From assembly GCF_001593955.1 (NCBI RefSeq), contig NZ_LTAZ01000011.1, positions 31,514 through 95,513 on the forward strand: a stretch of 64,000 nt of DNA, in the 5' to 3' direction. This DNA comes from Halalkalicoccus paucihalophilus. GTDB lineage: Archaea > Halobacteriota > Halobacteria > Halobacteriales > Halalkalicoccaceae. Both the position numbers and the translations under genes were made by a program. The notes below the pieces were generated by a model that made no database searches, was not told the origin of the DNA, and was given only the letters and a program-made list of their open reading frames with translations. How positions within the stretch are numbered: position 1 is the first letter of the stretch; every line of letters starts with the position of its first letter. This document shows, one piece after another, positions 18,167 to 26,479 of this stretch.

Positions 18167-18534
18167 ACGGATCTTGACGTCCCGTTACCATAGAGAACCT
18201 CGTCGATCTTTTCAGAGGTATCGCACGGCTCTCCCGCTTGGAAGGTGTCGCGATCGAATAGAGGATCGTCTGGATTCACATCACGTACCGTTCCGGTCGA
18301 TTCCTTCTCATCTGAAACCCACCAGACAACGGCACGCCCTCCAACCTTTGCTTTTTCAAGCACTCCTTCATCGACGAGCTGTTGGAGTCGGCGGTATGCT
18401 TGCGATCTGTCTACATCGAACTGCTCTGCGACCGACTGCGCCGTCTGAAAGGGCCGCTCGGCCTGTGAGAAGTGGGCGAGGATGTCTTCATCTGTTGTTC
18501 CGGCGGTGTACTCTCCGTGGTCATTTCGGCTCAT
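18163..18534 (-). CDS. Winged-helix antitoxin paired with PIN toxin
   Basis: This is a 123-residue protein with a winged helix (QTAQSVAEQFDVDRSQAYRRL, then VLEKAKVGGRAVVWWVSDE). The C-terminal tail is acidic and extended (NPDDPLFDRDTF to YGNGTSRSV). Such tails often wrap the toxin. It is co-directional with the PIN gene and overlaps it by 4 bp. A 12-bp palindrome lies just upstream of its start, a likely autoregulatory site. No AbrB or ribbon-helix-helix motif is seen, so the DNA-binding part is the winged helix. Confidence 0.8.
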   Translation of the reverse strand: MSRNDHGEYTAGTTDEDILAHFSQAERPFQTAQSVAEQFDVDRSQAYRRLQQLVDEGVLEKAKVGGRAVVWWVSDEKESTGTVRDVNPDDPLFDRDTFQAGEPCDTSEKIDEVLYGNGTSRSV

Positions 18535-18539
18535 ACTCT

Positions 18540-18551
18540 CACTACGTAGTG
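18540..18551. promoter_or_regulatory. Perfect 12-bp palindrome upstream of the antitoxin start
   Basis: CACTACGTAGTG is perfectly self-complementary and starts 6 bp upstream of the antitoxin start codon. Toxin-antitoxin operons are usually repressed by their own antitoxin, so this is the natural operator candidate. Confidence 0.45.
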
Positions 18552-18599
18552 TATCGTTATGAATGCATGCACTTCAAAGTGTACCGGCGAATGTAGCAC

Positions 18600-19010
18600 A
18601 GTACACTGCTTGACATCTTCCCGCCGCTAAAGGGGCGAGATCCTCCGTTAGGGGTTCGGCTATCGTCCAACGGAGGGAACGTGCGGGTTCGCACGCTGTT
18701 CATTAGGACAAGAGCGTGGTGACGCTGATCATGAATGGTCGTCCCACTTGAACCGTGCAGGCCGTGCCATCGGCCCAACTTCGCCACTCGCTTCGCGTTT
18801 CAAGAACCGTTCGACGCTCTGAGTGCACTCGGAAGAAATCCTGAATTCAGTCGGGAGATCACATCCACATCGAGGTATTCCGCGACGTACACGGTCAGAA
18901 ACGAACGTCCCTTGGCGAACTACCCCGCCCTGCTCGGCCTCTTGGGAACAGCACTCCGAATCGATCGCAGTCGTCGTTCCCATTCAGATAATACATCCTA
19001 CTAACCTACA
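18600..19010. mobile_element. Decayed IS200/IS605 (IS1341)-type terminal sequences
   Basis: The stretch contains CTTGACATCTTCCCGCCGCT at its left side, then an interrupted GC-rich inverted repeat, and ACTACCCCGCCCTGC near 18920. These resemble the end regions of haloarchaeal TnpB-only IS200/IS605 elements as I remember them. No TnpA or TnpB reading frame remains. No target duplication is expected for this family. The assignment rests on motif resemblance only. Confidence 0.4.
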
Positions 19011-19066
19011 AAGCGTGGCACCATACAAAGCATACATTTAATTGACAGCGTAGCGAAAGTACGTAC

Positions 19067-19417
19067 ATGTCGATCGATATCGATCAGTTCGACGAACGCT
19101 CCCCAGAGGAGTTAGCGGAACTCAGCAACCCGGAGCACGTGCTTCGGTTCCTCTATGAGAACCGGGACCGGGCATGGAAGGCAAAGGAGATCGCCAGTCG
19201 GACGCCAGTCCCCGAAAACTCGATCCATCCGGTCCTCTCGCGACTCGCAAAGCAGGAGCTCGTTCGACATAAGGCTCCATATTGGGCACTCACCGATAAC
19301 CTGGATCGACTTCGACAGGCCTACGATCACCATCGGGTAACGCGCCTGTTCGATGATTGCTACGGAGAAGAGGACCGAGACGAGTGGATCGAGGCGAGCG
19401 AGCAGGCTGAGAGATGA
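19067..19417 (+). CDS. Winged-helix antitoxin-like protein
   Basis: This is a 116-residue protein with a MarR-like winged helix: NPEHVLRFLYENRDRAWKAKEI, TPVPENSIHPVLSRLAKQ as recognition helix, and VRHKAPYWALTD as wing. Its last codon overlaps the next start (ATGA). The start region holds a perfect 14-bp palindrome at 19072-19085, inside codons 2-7, which could serve as an operator for self-repression. A TTTAAT box lies about 30 bp upstream of the ATG, consistent with a leaderless message. Best read as the antitoxin of the following PemK-like toxin. Confidence 0.75.
   Translation: MSIDIDQFDERSPEELAELSNPEHVLRFLYENRDRAWKAKEIASRTPVPENSIHPVLSRLAKQELVRHKAPYWALTDNLDRLRQAYDHHRVTRLFDDCYGEEDRDEWIEASEQAER
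19072..19085. promoter_or_regulatory. 14-bp palindrome at the antitoxin gene start
   Basis: GATCGATATCGATC is perfectly palindromic and begins two bases after the ATG at 19067. Because the message is probably leaderless, the site would lie over the transcription start region, where a repressor could act. Chance occurrence inside Ile/Asp codons is also possible. Confidence 0.3.
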
Positions 19418-19761
19418 GTTTTCCCCGTGGAACGATTGTCTACGGGGAGGATCCGTTCAAAGACGCTGGCTCAGGGCGGCCGTGGCTACTTATTAATACT
19501 CCGGAGATGCCGTTCCACGGCGAGCAATACATCGCACTCACTCTGTCTACACGGACCTGGTACGACGAACGACTGCCACTCGCCACTGACGACCTCCTCG
19601 AAGGTGGACTGCCGGAAGAGAGTGCGGTCCTCCCATGGGCGGTGGCGTCACTTAGCCCTGATGGGATTGAACGCAAGCTCGGACGTGCTACTAAGGACGT
19701 CGTTGACGAGGCCGTTGCAACACTCGTTTCGTATGTAGGTATCGTCCCAGGAAAGCGATGA
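19414..19761 (+). CDS. PemK/MazF-like toxin
   Basis: This 115-residue protein has the small beta-barrel layout of the PemK/MazF group. It has an N-terminal FPRGTIVYGEDPFKDAGSG with RPWLLINTP, a central IALTLSTRTW and a helical C-terminus (ATKDVVDEAVATLVSYVG). MazF-type toxins cut mRNA in a sequence-specific manner. It follows the HTH gene with a 4-bp overlap. The match is at the level of fold pattern: key catalytic residues differ between subfamilies and cannot be confirmed here. Confidence 0.7.
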   Translation: MSFPRGTIVYGEDPFKDAGSGRPWLLINTPEMPFHGEQYIALTLSTRTWYDERLPLATDDLLEGGLPEESAVLPWAVASLSPDGIERKLGRATKDVVDEAVATLVSYVGIVPGKR

Positions 19762-19899
19762 CAAGGAACTTAGACAAATTCCGACTCTATATTCTTTAGC
19801 GGTGGGAATATCTTCCGGCCCCAATTCTTCGTGTGTGCACTCCTGGTGCCAGCCATAGGACACCTCTCTCGAAGCGTGAATGGGCCCTGCTTTAACCCA

Positions 19900-20538
19900 T
19901 CAACACGCGCCACCGCCCGCACCGCCCGCTGCACCAGCCCCCGCACAGCTCGCGGCACTCGCGCTGGCACTCGCAGCGGCAGCCGTCCCGGCGACGACGA
20001 GAGCCGCGTTGTCCGTCTGACTGTAGTCTTTGCACTCGCCCCACGCAACCGGCGCGATCTCGTCGTCGATGTCATCCATTGCTTCGACCGCGTCGCGGAG
20101 GTCAGCAATACCGAACCCGGCGTCGGTCGCGTACTGATCCACAAGCTGATCAGTGAGCGCGACCCGCCGGCACTCTTCGGCTTCGAAGAGTTCGTCGCCG
20201 TCGAAGGTGAACTGGACATCGTAGTGACGGACGAACACGTCATCGAACGGTGCCTGAACGGCCTCGACCGCTTCACCGACGAGTTCCCAGACGAGATCCA
20301 TGTTGGGGTTCTCGACGTTTTTGCCGAGCGAGAAGCGAGCGATGGGAACGATGACCGGTTCACCATCCGGCCCTTCGTTCACGACCGCGACACCGGTCAC
20401 GCCACAGTCCTCGACGGAGTAGTTACCGCGCTCAACGGCATCACGGAGCGCTTCATCCGCGTCGTTCTGGCGCGCTTCGAGATCGACCTGTTCATCGGGT
20501 GTGCCAGTGCCGAGTAAGCGTTCGAGGAGGGATGGCAT
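19900..20538 (-). CDS. Hypothetical protein with Ala/Ser-rich, Gly/Cys-ended tail
   Basis: I start this at the ATG at 20538 (MPSLLERLLGTGTPDEQ), giving 212 residues. The body is acidic and mixed alpha/beta, with no family I recognise. The last about 35 residues turn into a low-complexity tail: hydrophobic VVAGTAAAASASASAAS, then glycine-rich sequence ending in GGAGGGAC, with Cys near the tail start and at the very end. The tail could be a membrane-inserting segment or a processing signal, but nothing shows this directly. It is a single gene, divergent from the alcohol dehydrogenase. Confidence 0.65.
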   Translation of the reverse strand: MPSLLERLLGTGTPDEQVDLEARQNDADEALRDAVERGNYSVEDCGVTGVAVVNEGPDGEPVIVPIARFSLGKNVENPNMDLVWELVGEAVEAVQAPFDDVFVRHYDVQFTFDGDELFEAEECRRVALTDQLVDQYATDAGFGIADLRDAVEAMDDIDDEIAPVAWGECKDYSQTDNAALVVAGTAAAASASASAASCAGAGAAGGAGGGAC

Positions 20539-20713
20539 CCTGTCCCTGTCTTTCGAGCGGCTGGACTTCGTTATTGTGGTGAACCACCGAACCAATCGTG
20601 TCCTGTGTCCCAGAGTAGCGGTTATGAGACAATTTTGGCACTCACTGACTCAGGAGCCGCTATCACCGAATTCGCCCGTACTGCTAACTGGATGGACGGC
20701 GAACGCCAAAGCG

Positions 20714-21727
20714 ATGCGTATCGCAGCCTTCACCGATCTCACCGGCCCGGACGGCGTCTCGATCATCGACCGACCGACCCCTGAACCCGGGCGCCGAGAG
20801 GCGCTCGTCGATATCGAGGCGTGCGCGATCAACCGCCACGACCTTTGGATCCTCGAGGGCGACTCCGCGATGGTCGATACGGATGATCTGCCGTTCGTCA
20901 GCGGCCTCGATGTCGCTGGCGTTGTTCGAGACGTCGGTGAGGACGTCGCCAACGTCGACCCTGGGGACCGGGTCGTCCTCTGCCCGAACGAGACGTGTGG
21001 GACGTGTCGCTACTGCCGGGAGGGTCCGGAGAACCTCTGTGAGAACTTCTCGCTCTACCACGGCGGGCTCGCCGAGATCGCCTGCGTCCGGGCCGACCGT
21101 CTCGTTGCGCTCCCCGACGATGTGGGGACGGTCGAGGCGGCCGCGCTTCCGACGGCGTACATGACCGCGTACCACATGCTTCGCCGGGTCGAGGCCGGAC
21201 CGACCGATCTGGTGTTCGTCCCGGGTGCGACCGGCGGCGTTGGCGTCGCCGGTGTCCAACTGGCGGCCGTCCTCGGTGCTCACAGCGTCGGGACGTCCTC
21301 CTCACGGGCGAAACTCGACCGCCTCGAATCGCTCGGTCTCGACCACGCGATCGTGGGCACCGACCCGGACCAGCTCCGGACGGCTATTGCCGACATCGGG
21401 CCGGTCGACAGCGTGCTCAACCACCTCGGTGGCGCATATACCCAACTCGGTCTGGACGTCCTGCGGCGCAACGGCCGGATGGCAGTCTGTGGGCGGACGG
21501 CCGGCGGGACCTCCGAGATCGACATCCCCGATCTCTTCCTCGGCCACAAACGTCTCATCGGAAGCACGATGGGGACCCAGGGCGACCTGGAGACGCTCGT
21601 CGATCTCGTCGACGACGGCGCGTTCACGCCCGAGATCGATCGGACCTACCCGCTCTCGGAGGCCGGCGCGGCGTTCACAGCGATGCAAGACCGCGAGAGC
21701 GTCGGCAAACTCCTCATCACGCCTTAG
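20714..21727 (+). CDS. Zinc-dependent alcohol dehydrogenase, MDR superfamily
   Basis: This is a 337-residue enzyme from the ATG at 20714 (MRIAAFTDLTGPDGV). The longer frame upstream has no family features. The N-terminal GroES-like domain holds AINRHDLWI, the HGG-containing segment, and the structural zinc cluster CPNETCGTCRYCREG with its fourth Cys in NLCENF. The Rossmann domain shows VPGATGGVGVAGVQLA. It would oxidise an alcohol or reduce an aldehyde or quinone with NAD(P). It stands alone, so the substrate is unknown. Confidence 0.9.
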   Translation: MRIAAFTDLTGPDGVSIIDRPTPEPGRREALVDIEACAINRHDLWILEGDSAMVDTDDLPFVSGLDVAGVVRDVGEDVANVDPGDRVVLCPNETCGTCRYCREGPENLCENFSLYHGGLAEIACVRADRLVALPDDVGTVEAAALPTAYMTAYHMLRRVEAGPTDLVFVPGATGGVGVAGVQLAAVLGAHSVGTSSSRAKLDRLESLGLDHAIVGTDPDQLRTAIADIGPVDSVLNHLGGAYTQLGLDVLRRNGRMAVCGRTAGGTSEIDIPDLFLGHKRLIGSTMGTQGDLETLVDLVDDGAFTPEIDRTYPLSEAGAAFTAMQDRESVGKLLITP

Positions 21728-22034
21728 CCATCGTCCACAGCCCGGCGACCACGTAGAGAAACGCCGCTGGAACACCTCGATTGCAGCTGAGTTCATGGCG
21801 AGTTCGCGCTTGAGGTCCCAAAGCCGTGCGACCCTGTCCTCGACAGCTCAGAGCGATTCGTGACGTGTTCGGCGTAGCAGTCGCGGACGAGTTTCGTGCC
21901 TCGTACCCGTAGTGACCTCTTCAGCTCCGTCTTCTGGTGAGAGCTCGTCTGAGCGCCAGAAAGAGAGAGCGATTCTGCGTCCGATTACAACCGGATCAGT
22001 GAATACATGATCCTTGCTGCGGAATCCAGACACA
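21728..22034. other. Intergenic region, no supported gene
   Basis: Short frames on both strands lack domains. A minus-strand frame near 21724-21790 ends in a hydrophobic stretch (GVPAAFLYVVAGLWTMAKA), perhaps the tail of a lost membrane protein, but no body is found. Confidence 0.35.
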
Positions 22035-22586
22035 ATGTGGCCATGGGGACACGCTGCAGTCGGCTATCTGTTCTACGCGGCGTACACCCGGCTTCGGTAC
22101 GACCGGCCGCCGGATGGACCAGCCATGGTATTACTACTGGTGGGTACGCAGCTGCCCGATCTGATTGACAAGCCACTGGCGTGGACGCTGCCCGTGTTAC
22201 CCTCGGGGCGCTCGCTCGGCCACTCCCTGCTTTTCCTCGTCCCGCTCGTGCTTGTCGCGGCCGTCGCCGTCAGGGATCGAGACAGCGAGTGGGCGACCGC
22301 GCTCGCGATCGGTGCCCTCTCACACGCCGTCGTCGACGTCCTCCCAGCTCTGACCCGCGGCGAGTTCGCCTACACCACGTCCCTCGTCTGGCCATTGTTG
22401 CCGCCGCCGCCGTACAACGAACAAGGGCGGACGATCCTCGGACACTTCCTCTCGTTAGAGCCGACACCGATGGTGGCGTTCGAACTCGTACTTGCGCTTG
22501 GCGTAGTCGTCGTCTGGTGGCGCCAAGGGCGGCCCGGCCTTCGGACGATGCGAGACGGCGTGGTCGAGACGTGGGACCGCGTTTGA
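22035..22586 (+). CDS. Membrane-bound metal-dependent hydrolase-like protein (YdjM/DUF457 type)
   Basis: This is a 183-residue membrane protein starting at the ATG at 22035 (MWPWGHAAVGYLFYAAYTR). The early His in WGHAAVGYL, the LVGTQLPDLIDKP segment and the downstream LGHSLLFLVPLVLV and LSHAVVDVLPAL motifs match the pattern of the YdjM-type family. These conserved histidines and aspartates could bind metal near the membrane. About four hydrophobic helices are seen. Function in archaea is unknown. Confidence 0.75.
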   Translation: MWPWGHAAVGYLFYAAYTRLRYDRPPDGPAMVLLLVGTQLPDLIDKPLAWTLPVLPSGRSLGHSLLFLVPLVLVAAVAVRDRDSEWATALAIGALSHAVVDVLPALTRGEFAYTTSLVWPLLPPPPYNEQGRTILGHFLSLEPTPMVAFELVLALGVVVVWWRQGRPGLRTMRDGVVETWDRV

Positions 22587-22621
22587 GGGCGTCGAAGGCC
22601 GGCATGTGACTAAAGAACTCG

Positions 22622-22711
22622 GGGATAGATACGATCCTAGTGGCGCTCGGCAAGCGGGACGAACACCGCATCAACGCGTTCGCCGGCCAGTCGACCAGCC
22701 CGATCACCTAG
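22622..22711 (+). pseudogene. UspA relic, N-terminal piece
   Basis: The frame reads GIDTILVALGKRDEHRINAF, clearly similar to the start of the intact UspA at 11666 (GLNTLLVALGERDESHIDAF). The start Met is lost and the frame ends at TAG (22709-22711). The matching C-terminal piece lies about 840 bp downstream at 23550. The DNA between is occupied by an unrelated minus-strand gene. Confidence 0.75.
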
Positions 22712-22754
22712 CGGTCGACCGCGCTGTTCACAACTTTCCGTCATTCGATGTCGA

Positions 22755-23348
22755 CTATCGTCGCTCCTCGACGAATGCGCGGATCTTCTCGAGGGCGTCG
22801 GGCCCGATCCCCGGGATCGAACGCAACACGTCGTCGGTCGCGCCATTGACGTCGGCGACGGTCACGATCCCCAGCCCTCGAAGGCGGCTGGCCGTCTTCG
22901 GGCCGATTCCGGGGATTTCCTCGAATGCGACCTCTTGGTCATCATCCTCAGTGTGCTGATCTTCATCGCTCTCCGTCTCCTCAGCCTTCATGTCCGTGTC
23001 CGTGTCGGCGAGGAGGTCGAGCGCCTCTCGCAGTGCGTCGGCCTTATGGCGTGCCTTCCGCCCGTCCTGTTCGTCGTATTCTGCGAGACGAGCGCGAAGT
23101 CGCTCATACTGCCCGCCATAGATGGAGGGAGCAGCGTTGGGGCGGACGCGATAGCGAGTGCCCAGCTCCGTCTCGAACGTCTTGCGGGGTATCAGTGTCG
23201 TCGCGTCCGTCTCGTCGCGCACGAGGACGATCCGTGCGTCGGCGTAGATTACCTGTCGGAGGTCGCCCGTTCGCTGATCGGCAACGATCAATCCGATCTG
23301 TACGTCGGTCCTGGTAGTTTTCGATGGAACGAAATCCGTATTTGCCAT
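22755..23348 (-). CDS. Helix-hairpin-helix DNA-binding protein
   Basis: This is a 197-residue protein. The N-terminal part is beta-rich (VQIGLIVADQRTGDLRQVIYAD) with a basic middle (QYERLRARLAEYDEQDGRKARHK) and an acidic linker. The C-terminus has two helix-hairpin-helix motifs, EIPGIGPKTASRLRGLGI and SIPGIGPDALEKIRAF, each with the GxG hairpin that contacts DNA phosphates. It may bind DNA non-specifically, for example in repair. It sits exactly between the two halves of a broken uspA gene, so it marks an insertion or replacement. Confidence 0.8.
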   Translation of the reverse strand: MANTDFVPSKTTRTDVQIGLIVADQRTGDLRQVIYADARIVLVRDETDATTLIPRKTFETELGTRYRVRPNAAPSIYGGQYERLRARLAEYDEQDGRKARHKADALREALDLLADTDTDMKAEETESDEDQHTEDDDQEVAFEEIPGIGPKTASRLRGLGIVTVADVNGATDDVLRSIPGIGPDALEKIRAFVEERR

Positions 23349-23549
23349 TGTCGGGGTGGTGAGGTGTGCCTGGTTGTTTCTCCGAGTGGCACAACAGTCT
23401 CTCCTTTCTAGGGAGGGGCCTCAGAGACATGTGTCTGTCGATTCTGCGGCGGATATCGGCTGTATCGCCAGTTTAGCGTTATCGACACCACCGGGAATCA
23501 CGGCTCTCGGGGTGGTCACGGCCGACGCGGAACGGACGACTCACGAATC

Positions 23550-23735
23550 GAATCGGTCGGCGACCCAGCCGAGCGTGTCGTCGCTAAGGCTGCGGACTAC
23601 GACGCCGATTTCGTCGTGGTAGGCGGTCGGCACCAATCGTCGGCCCGGCGAGCGTTGTTTGGTAGCGTTTCACAGGAGATCATCGAATCGGTACGGTGTC
23701 CCGTGATCTCGGTCCGTGAAGGCGTTTACGAGCGA
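23550..23735 (+). pseudogene. UspA relic, C-terminal piece
   Basis: The frame reads ESVGDPAERVVAKAAD, then DFVVVGGRHQSSARRALFG and CPVISVREGVYE. It is almost the same as the end of the intact UspA at 11666, and DNA similarity in this part is high. The intact gene stops after YE, but here the frame runs on to 23894 with unrelated sequence. No start codon or N-terminal part is attached. The N-terminal piece is at 22622-22711, before the helix-hairpin-helix gene. Confidence 0.8.
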
Positions 23736-24022
23736 CCTTCCGCGGTCAAGCACGGGACGTTTGCCAGATCCTGCGACTACAGCCATTTATCGATATTCTC
23801 GATGTCCTTGTCGACTGTCTCAGTATTCACTCCGAATTTGTTCGCGACTGTCTCGGCCACTCTCATGCCTGTAGATAGTGTGATATGCCGATAACAGTGA
23901 CATCTACCGGATTCTAGTCAGCAACCAGTTTTAATTCACATAGAACTCTACTAGCGGAGTGGACCAGCAGGTATATGGTTCTATTCTCAGAGTGATACCA
24001 ACCAGCCGGCGGGGCGGTTCAA

Positions 24023-24181
24023 TTATATCTGCCTGACAGGGATCGTCCAACTCTCGTCACAGTGAGGATTGTCACAGAAGAAAACCCATTCAGATTCATC
24101 GGTGCTGAGCAGTTGCACTTGGTTGGTACTCGTTGATCGGGTGCCACAGTCGGCGCAGCCATCGTATCTTATCTCATACAT
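24023..24181 (-). CDS. Small zinc-binding protein
   Basis: I start this at the ATG at 24181 (MYEIRYDGCADCGTR), giving 52 residues; eight more codons are open upstream. It has CADC near the start and CDNPHC near the end, enough for one zinc site. Small haloarchaeal zinc proteins of this size are common and mostly uncharacterised. The flanks are AT-rich and hold no other gene. Confidence 0.55.
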   Translation of the reverse strand: MYEIRYDGCADCGTRSTSTNQVQLLSTDESEWVFFCDNPHCDESWTIPVRQI

Positions 24182-24477
24182 ATCTAAAAATACATAATAT
24201 TTCATTAATTATAAATCTTGCTATGAAATCGACTATCAGAGATGGTCTGCAGGTATAAAAAAGGCTGACAGCGAAACGTGATCCTCTTTCCCTAACGGAT
24301 ATTGCTAGGGGAAATACAACAAACGTAGGGAGTTCCACGCATATATGACACGTAGCTATGCGACTGGAGTCTATTGTGTTGGCTCTAAGATACGTGCCGA
24401 ATCAAAAGCGTGCTCGAACAACGGTGGTGCGAGGCACGTGTTGAGTCGACCAACGACGTGTACGTTCTGTATAGATC

Positions 24478-25278
24478 TCATGTTCTCTCGCGGAAGACCC
24501 GAATGATTCGATCGTTCGTCACTTGCCCGATCGCGTGGACGCTCCTCGCGGTCGATTTGCCGGCCTCGGCGGCCAGATCCCACGCCACGCGCTGGACGTG
24601 CTCTATGGGGTTGCGCGACCACCGGCCCGGATGCACGAGCAGGTAGAGGCGTTCACAACCGTCGGACCCGAGGCCCGCGATCAGGTCGTCGGTCGTCGAG
24701 ATACGGCCGAAATCAGCGATGGTCGTTCCCCAGTCCCGGCCCGTATCCGAGACATAAGAGGGCCTCTCAGCATCGTCATTGTTGGTATCGACCGAGAGAT
24801 ATGCCTCTCCGTCTAAGTCGTAATCTTCGATACTGTACTTGCCACGCCACATATCGAGGTTGTGATGGGGCGAGAGCGGACTACCATGGGGACAAATCGT
24901 CCGCACGTCTGCATGTTTTCGGAACGCAGTCAGATTCCGTCCGAAGCGCTCGTGGGCTGCTTCGAAGTCTCCGCGTGTCTTCGCGAGATCTTCGTAGTGA
25001 TACCCGATCTCGTGACCTAGGCCAGAGACCTCGGCGGCCGTTTCGGGGCTGAATGTCGACGTGCGGAAGTAGTAACTCGTCGAGATATTCCGGTCGGCCT
25101 CGACGCGCGCCATCGAGCGCGCGGTGCTAACCTTCCGGTCGACATCGTGGCGAACGATGATATGCGGAGAATCGTGGTTTGATCGAGTAACGTATTCTTG
25201 GAGGGTGTAGAACGTATACCCGTGTGCGAGCGCAGCGTCAAGCAGTCGCCCGTAATCATCAAAGGTGAAATCGCCCAT
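24478..25278 (-). CDS. Polysaccharide-deacetylase-like (NodB-homology) protein
   Basis: I start this at the ATG at 25278 (MGDFTFDDYGRLLDAAL), giving 266 residues; an in-frame ATG at 25317 is the alternative. The motif HIIVRHDVDRKVSTA holds the His-Asp-x-Asp of the NodB fold. GHEIGYHYEDL supplies the second metal-ligand motif, and HPGRWSR is near the C-terminus. Such enzymes remove acyl groups from amino sugars. The upstream part of the long frame belongs to a transposase remnant, so the annotated start matters. It is isolated, near IS debris. Confidence 0.75.
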   Translation of the reverse strand: MGDFTFDDYGRLLDAALAHGYTFYTLQEYVTRSNHDSPHIIVRHDVDRKVSTARSMARVEADRNISTSYYFRTSTFSPETAAEVSGLGHEIGYHYEDLAKTRGDFEAAHERFGRNLTAFRKHADVRTICPHGSPLSPHHNLDMWRGKYSIEDYDLDGEAYLSVDTNNDDAERPSYVSDTGRDWGTTIADFGRISTTDDLIAGLGSDGCERLYLLVHPGRWSRNPIEHVQRVAWDLAAEAGKSTARSVHAIGQVTNDRIIRVFRERT

Positions 25279-25346
25279 GTTTATCATGTCTATCTGATAG
25301 TCATCAGAGATCGTCATATATATTGTCTGACTAACATATGTTAAGG

Positions 25347-25470
25347 GCACTGTATAGGTGACCTCTTGAGCTGGCGCTCGACCGTCAAGCGATTGATACG
25401 GCTGTTGAAAATTGTAGTAATGACCGAATATCGCAAACCACTGGCGGACGTTCAACCGACTGCTACCCAT
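25347..25470 (-). pseudogene. DDE transposase, C-terminal remnant
   Basis: The frame in front of the deacetylase-like gene reads WFAIFGHYYNFQQPYQSL and then DGRAPAQEV. This is the typical C-terminal end of IS6-type DDE transposases (YYN-x-RPHQSLDGRTPAEEV pattern). Only about 41 residues remain. It runs in frame into the next gene, so an automatic annotation would merge the two. The upstream catalytic DDE part is not found. Confidence 0.65.
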
Positions 25471-25877
25471 GAATCGTGGAAACGATCGCCCTTATTTTGA
25501 GTGTGAAACCGCTTTCCGTTCCGGTTTCAGTCTGTATAGTCGATCCGACCGTTCCAGCCTAATTGAGAGAAAGCAATCCGATAGCCCAAGGCATTCGCGA
25601 GAAACATAGTTTCGGAACAATCGTGTTTCGTTCAGACTCCGTGGGGAAACGCTACCGAGATCTATCCCACCTCTAATTACCGCTCTCCTGAATGGATCCT
25701 CTGTACTCGGTGTCATAGAGCTGTGAACAGTCGGGAAATCACTCAACTATTGTTTGTCTCTATCCTTGACGAAACCACTATCAAGAGATCCAAACCAGCC
25801 TGATCATATCAATCAAGTTGTAAGTTTATTATAATATGCGAAAGACGGATAGTAGTGGCCACTAACAGACTGATATC

Positions 25878-26027
25878 ATGCTCCAATGGCTCTCCGAGAA
25901 CGCACCAATCCAGCTCCCCACGTACTGCCGGAGCTGTGGGGAACCAGTTCGGAGCGAGCGGGAAGAACAAGTCAGATACTGCCGTCTTTGTCTCCACGAT
26001 TCTGATAGCTACTCAGAGGAGGACTGA
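25878..26027 (+). CDS. Micro zinc-ribbon protein
   Basis: This is a 49-residue protein, too short for common gene finders. It begins MLQWLSENAPIQLPTYCRSC and has two cysteine pairs, CRSC at residues 17-20 and CRLC at 35-38, separated by charged residues. This is a classic zinc ribbon. The C-terminus is acidic. The ATG follows a TATA-like run near 25830. Function unknown. Confidence 0.6.
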   Translation: MLQWLSENAPIQLPTYCRSCGEPVRSEREEQVRYCRLCLHDSDSYSEED

Positions 26028-26028
26028 G

Positions 26029-26298
26029 TCATAGGCCACCCGCTCTGACCTCAATGTAATGGCTGCAACGAACTTGAAAATCTGTATATCCACTGCCGGT
26101 GACAATAGCTAGCGATAGTGTGAGCAATGCGAGAATATTGAGCAGAATCTGCAATGGTCGTGGCAGACGGTCTACCTTTTCCTGACTACCGCGGTCAATT
26201 GTTTCGACTAGCCGTAGAAATGTAAGGAGGGAAACTGATTTTATTAGATAGTATTTATAAGAATATATACTATAAATATATAAACTAGTTATCCACAA
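26029..26298 (-). CDS. Possible small membrane protein
   Basis: An 89-residue frame has one clear hydrophobic segment (LLNILALLTLSLAIVTG) after a charged region (ETIDRGSQEKVDRLP). The N-terminal part is low-complexity and Tyr/Ile-rich, from an AT-rich stretch, so the true start may lie further inside. It lies back to back with the micro zinc-ribbon gene. No family is recognised. Confidence 0.3.
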   Translation of the reverse strand: MWITSLYIYSIYSYKYYLIKSVSLLTFLRLVETIDRGSQEKVDRLPRPLQILLNILALLTLSLAIVTGSGYTDFQVRCSHYIEVRAGGL

Positions 26299-26479
26299 TC
26301 ATTTCTATGGAACGACAGATCATGCCCCGGGATAACTCATTTGGCATGCGCATCACAAACAGGTGTTCCAGAAAATCGCATTCAGCGAAGGCGCCGATGC
26401 CACTGTCGAAGTTGCGAACAGCAAAACATTTTAGATTAAATACAAAAGCGCGGGCACTGATGACGAAGAGGAGTAGAGC

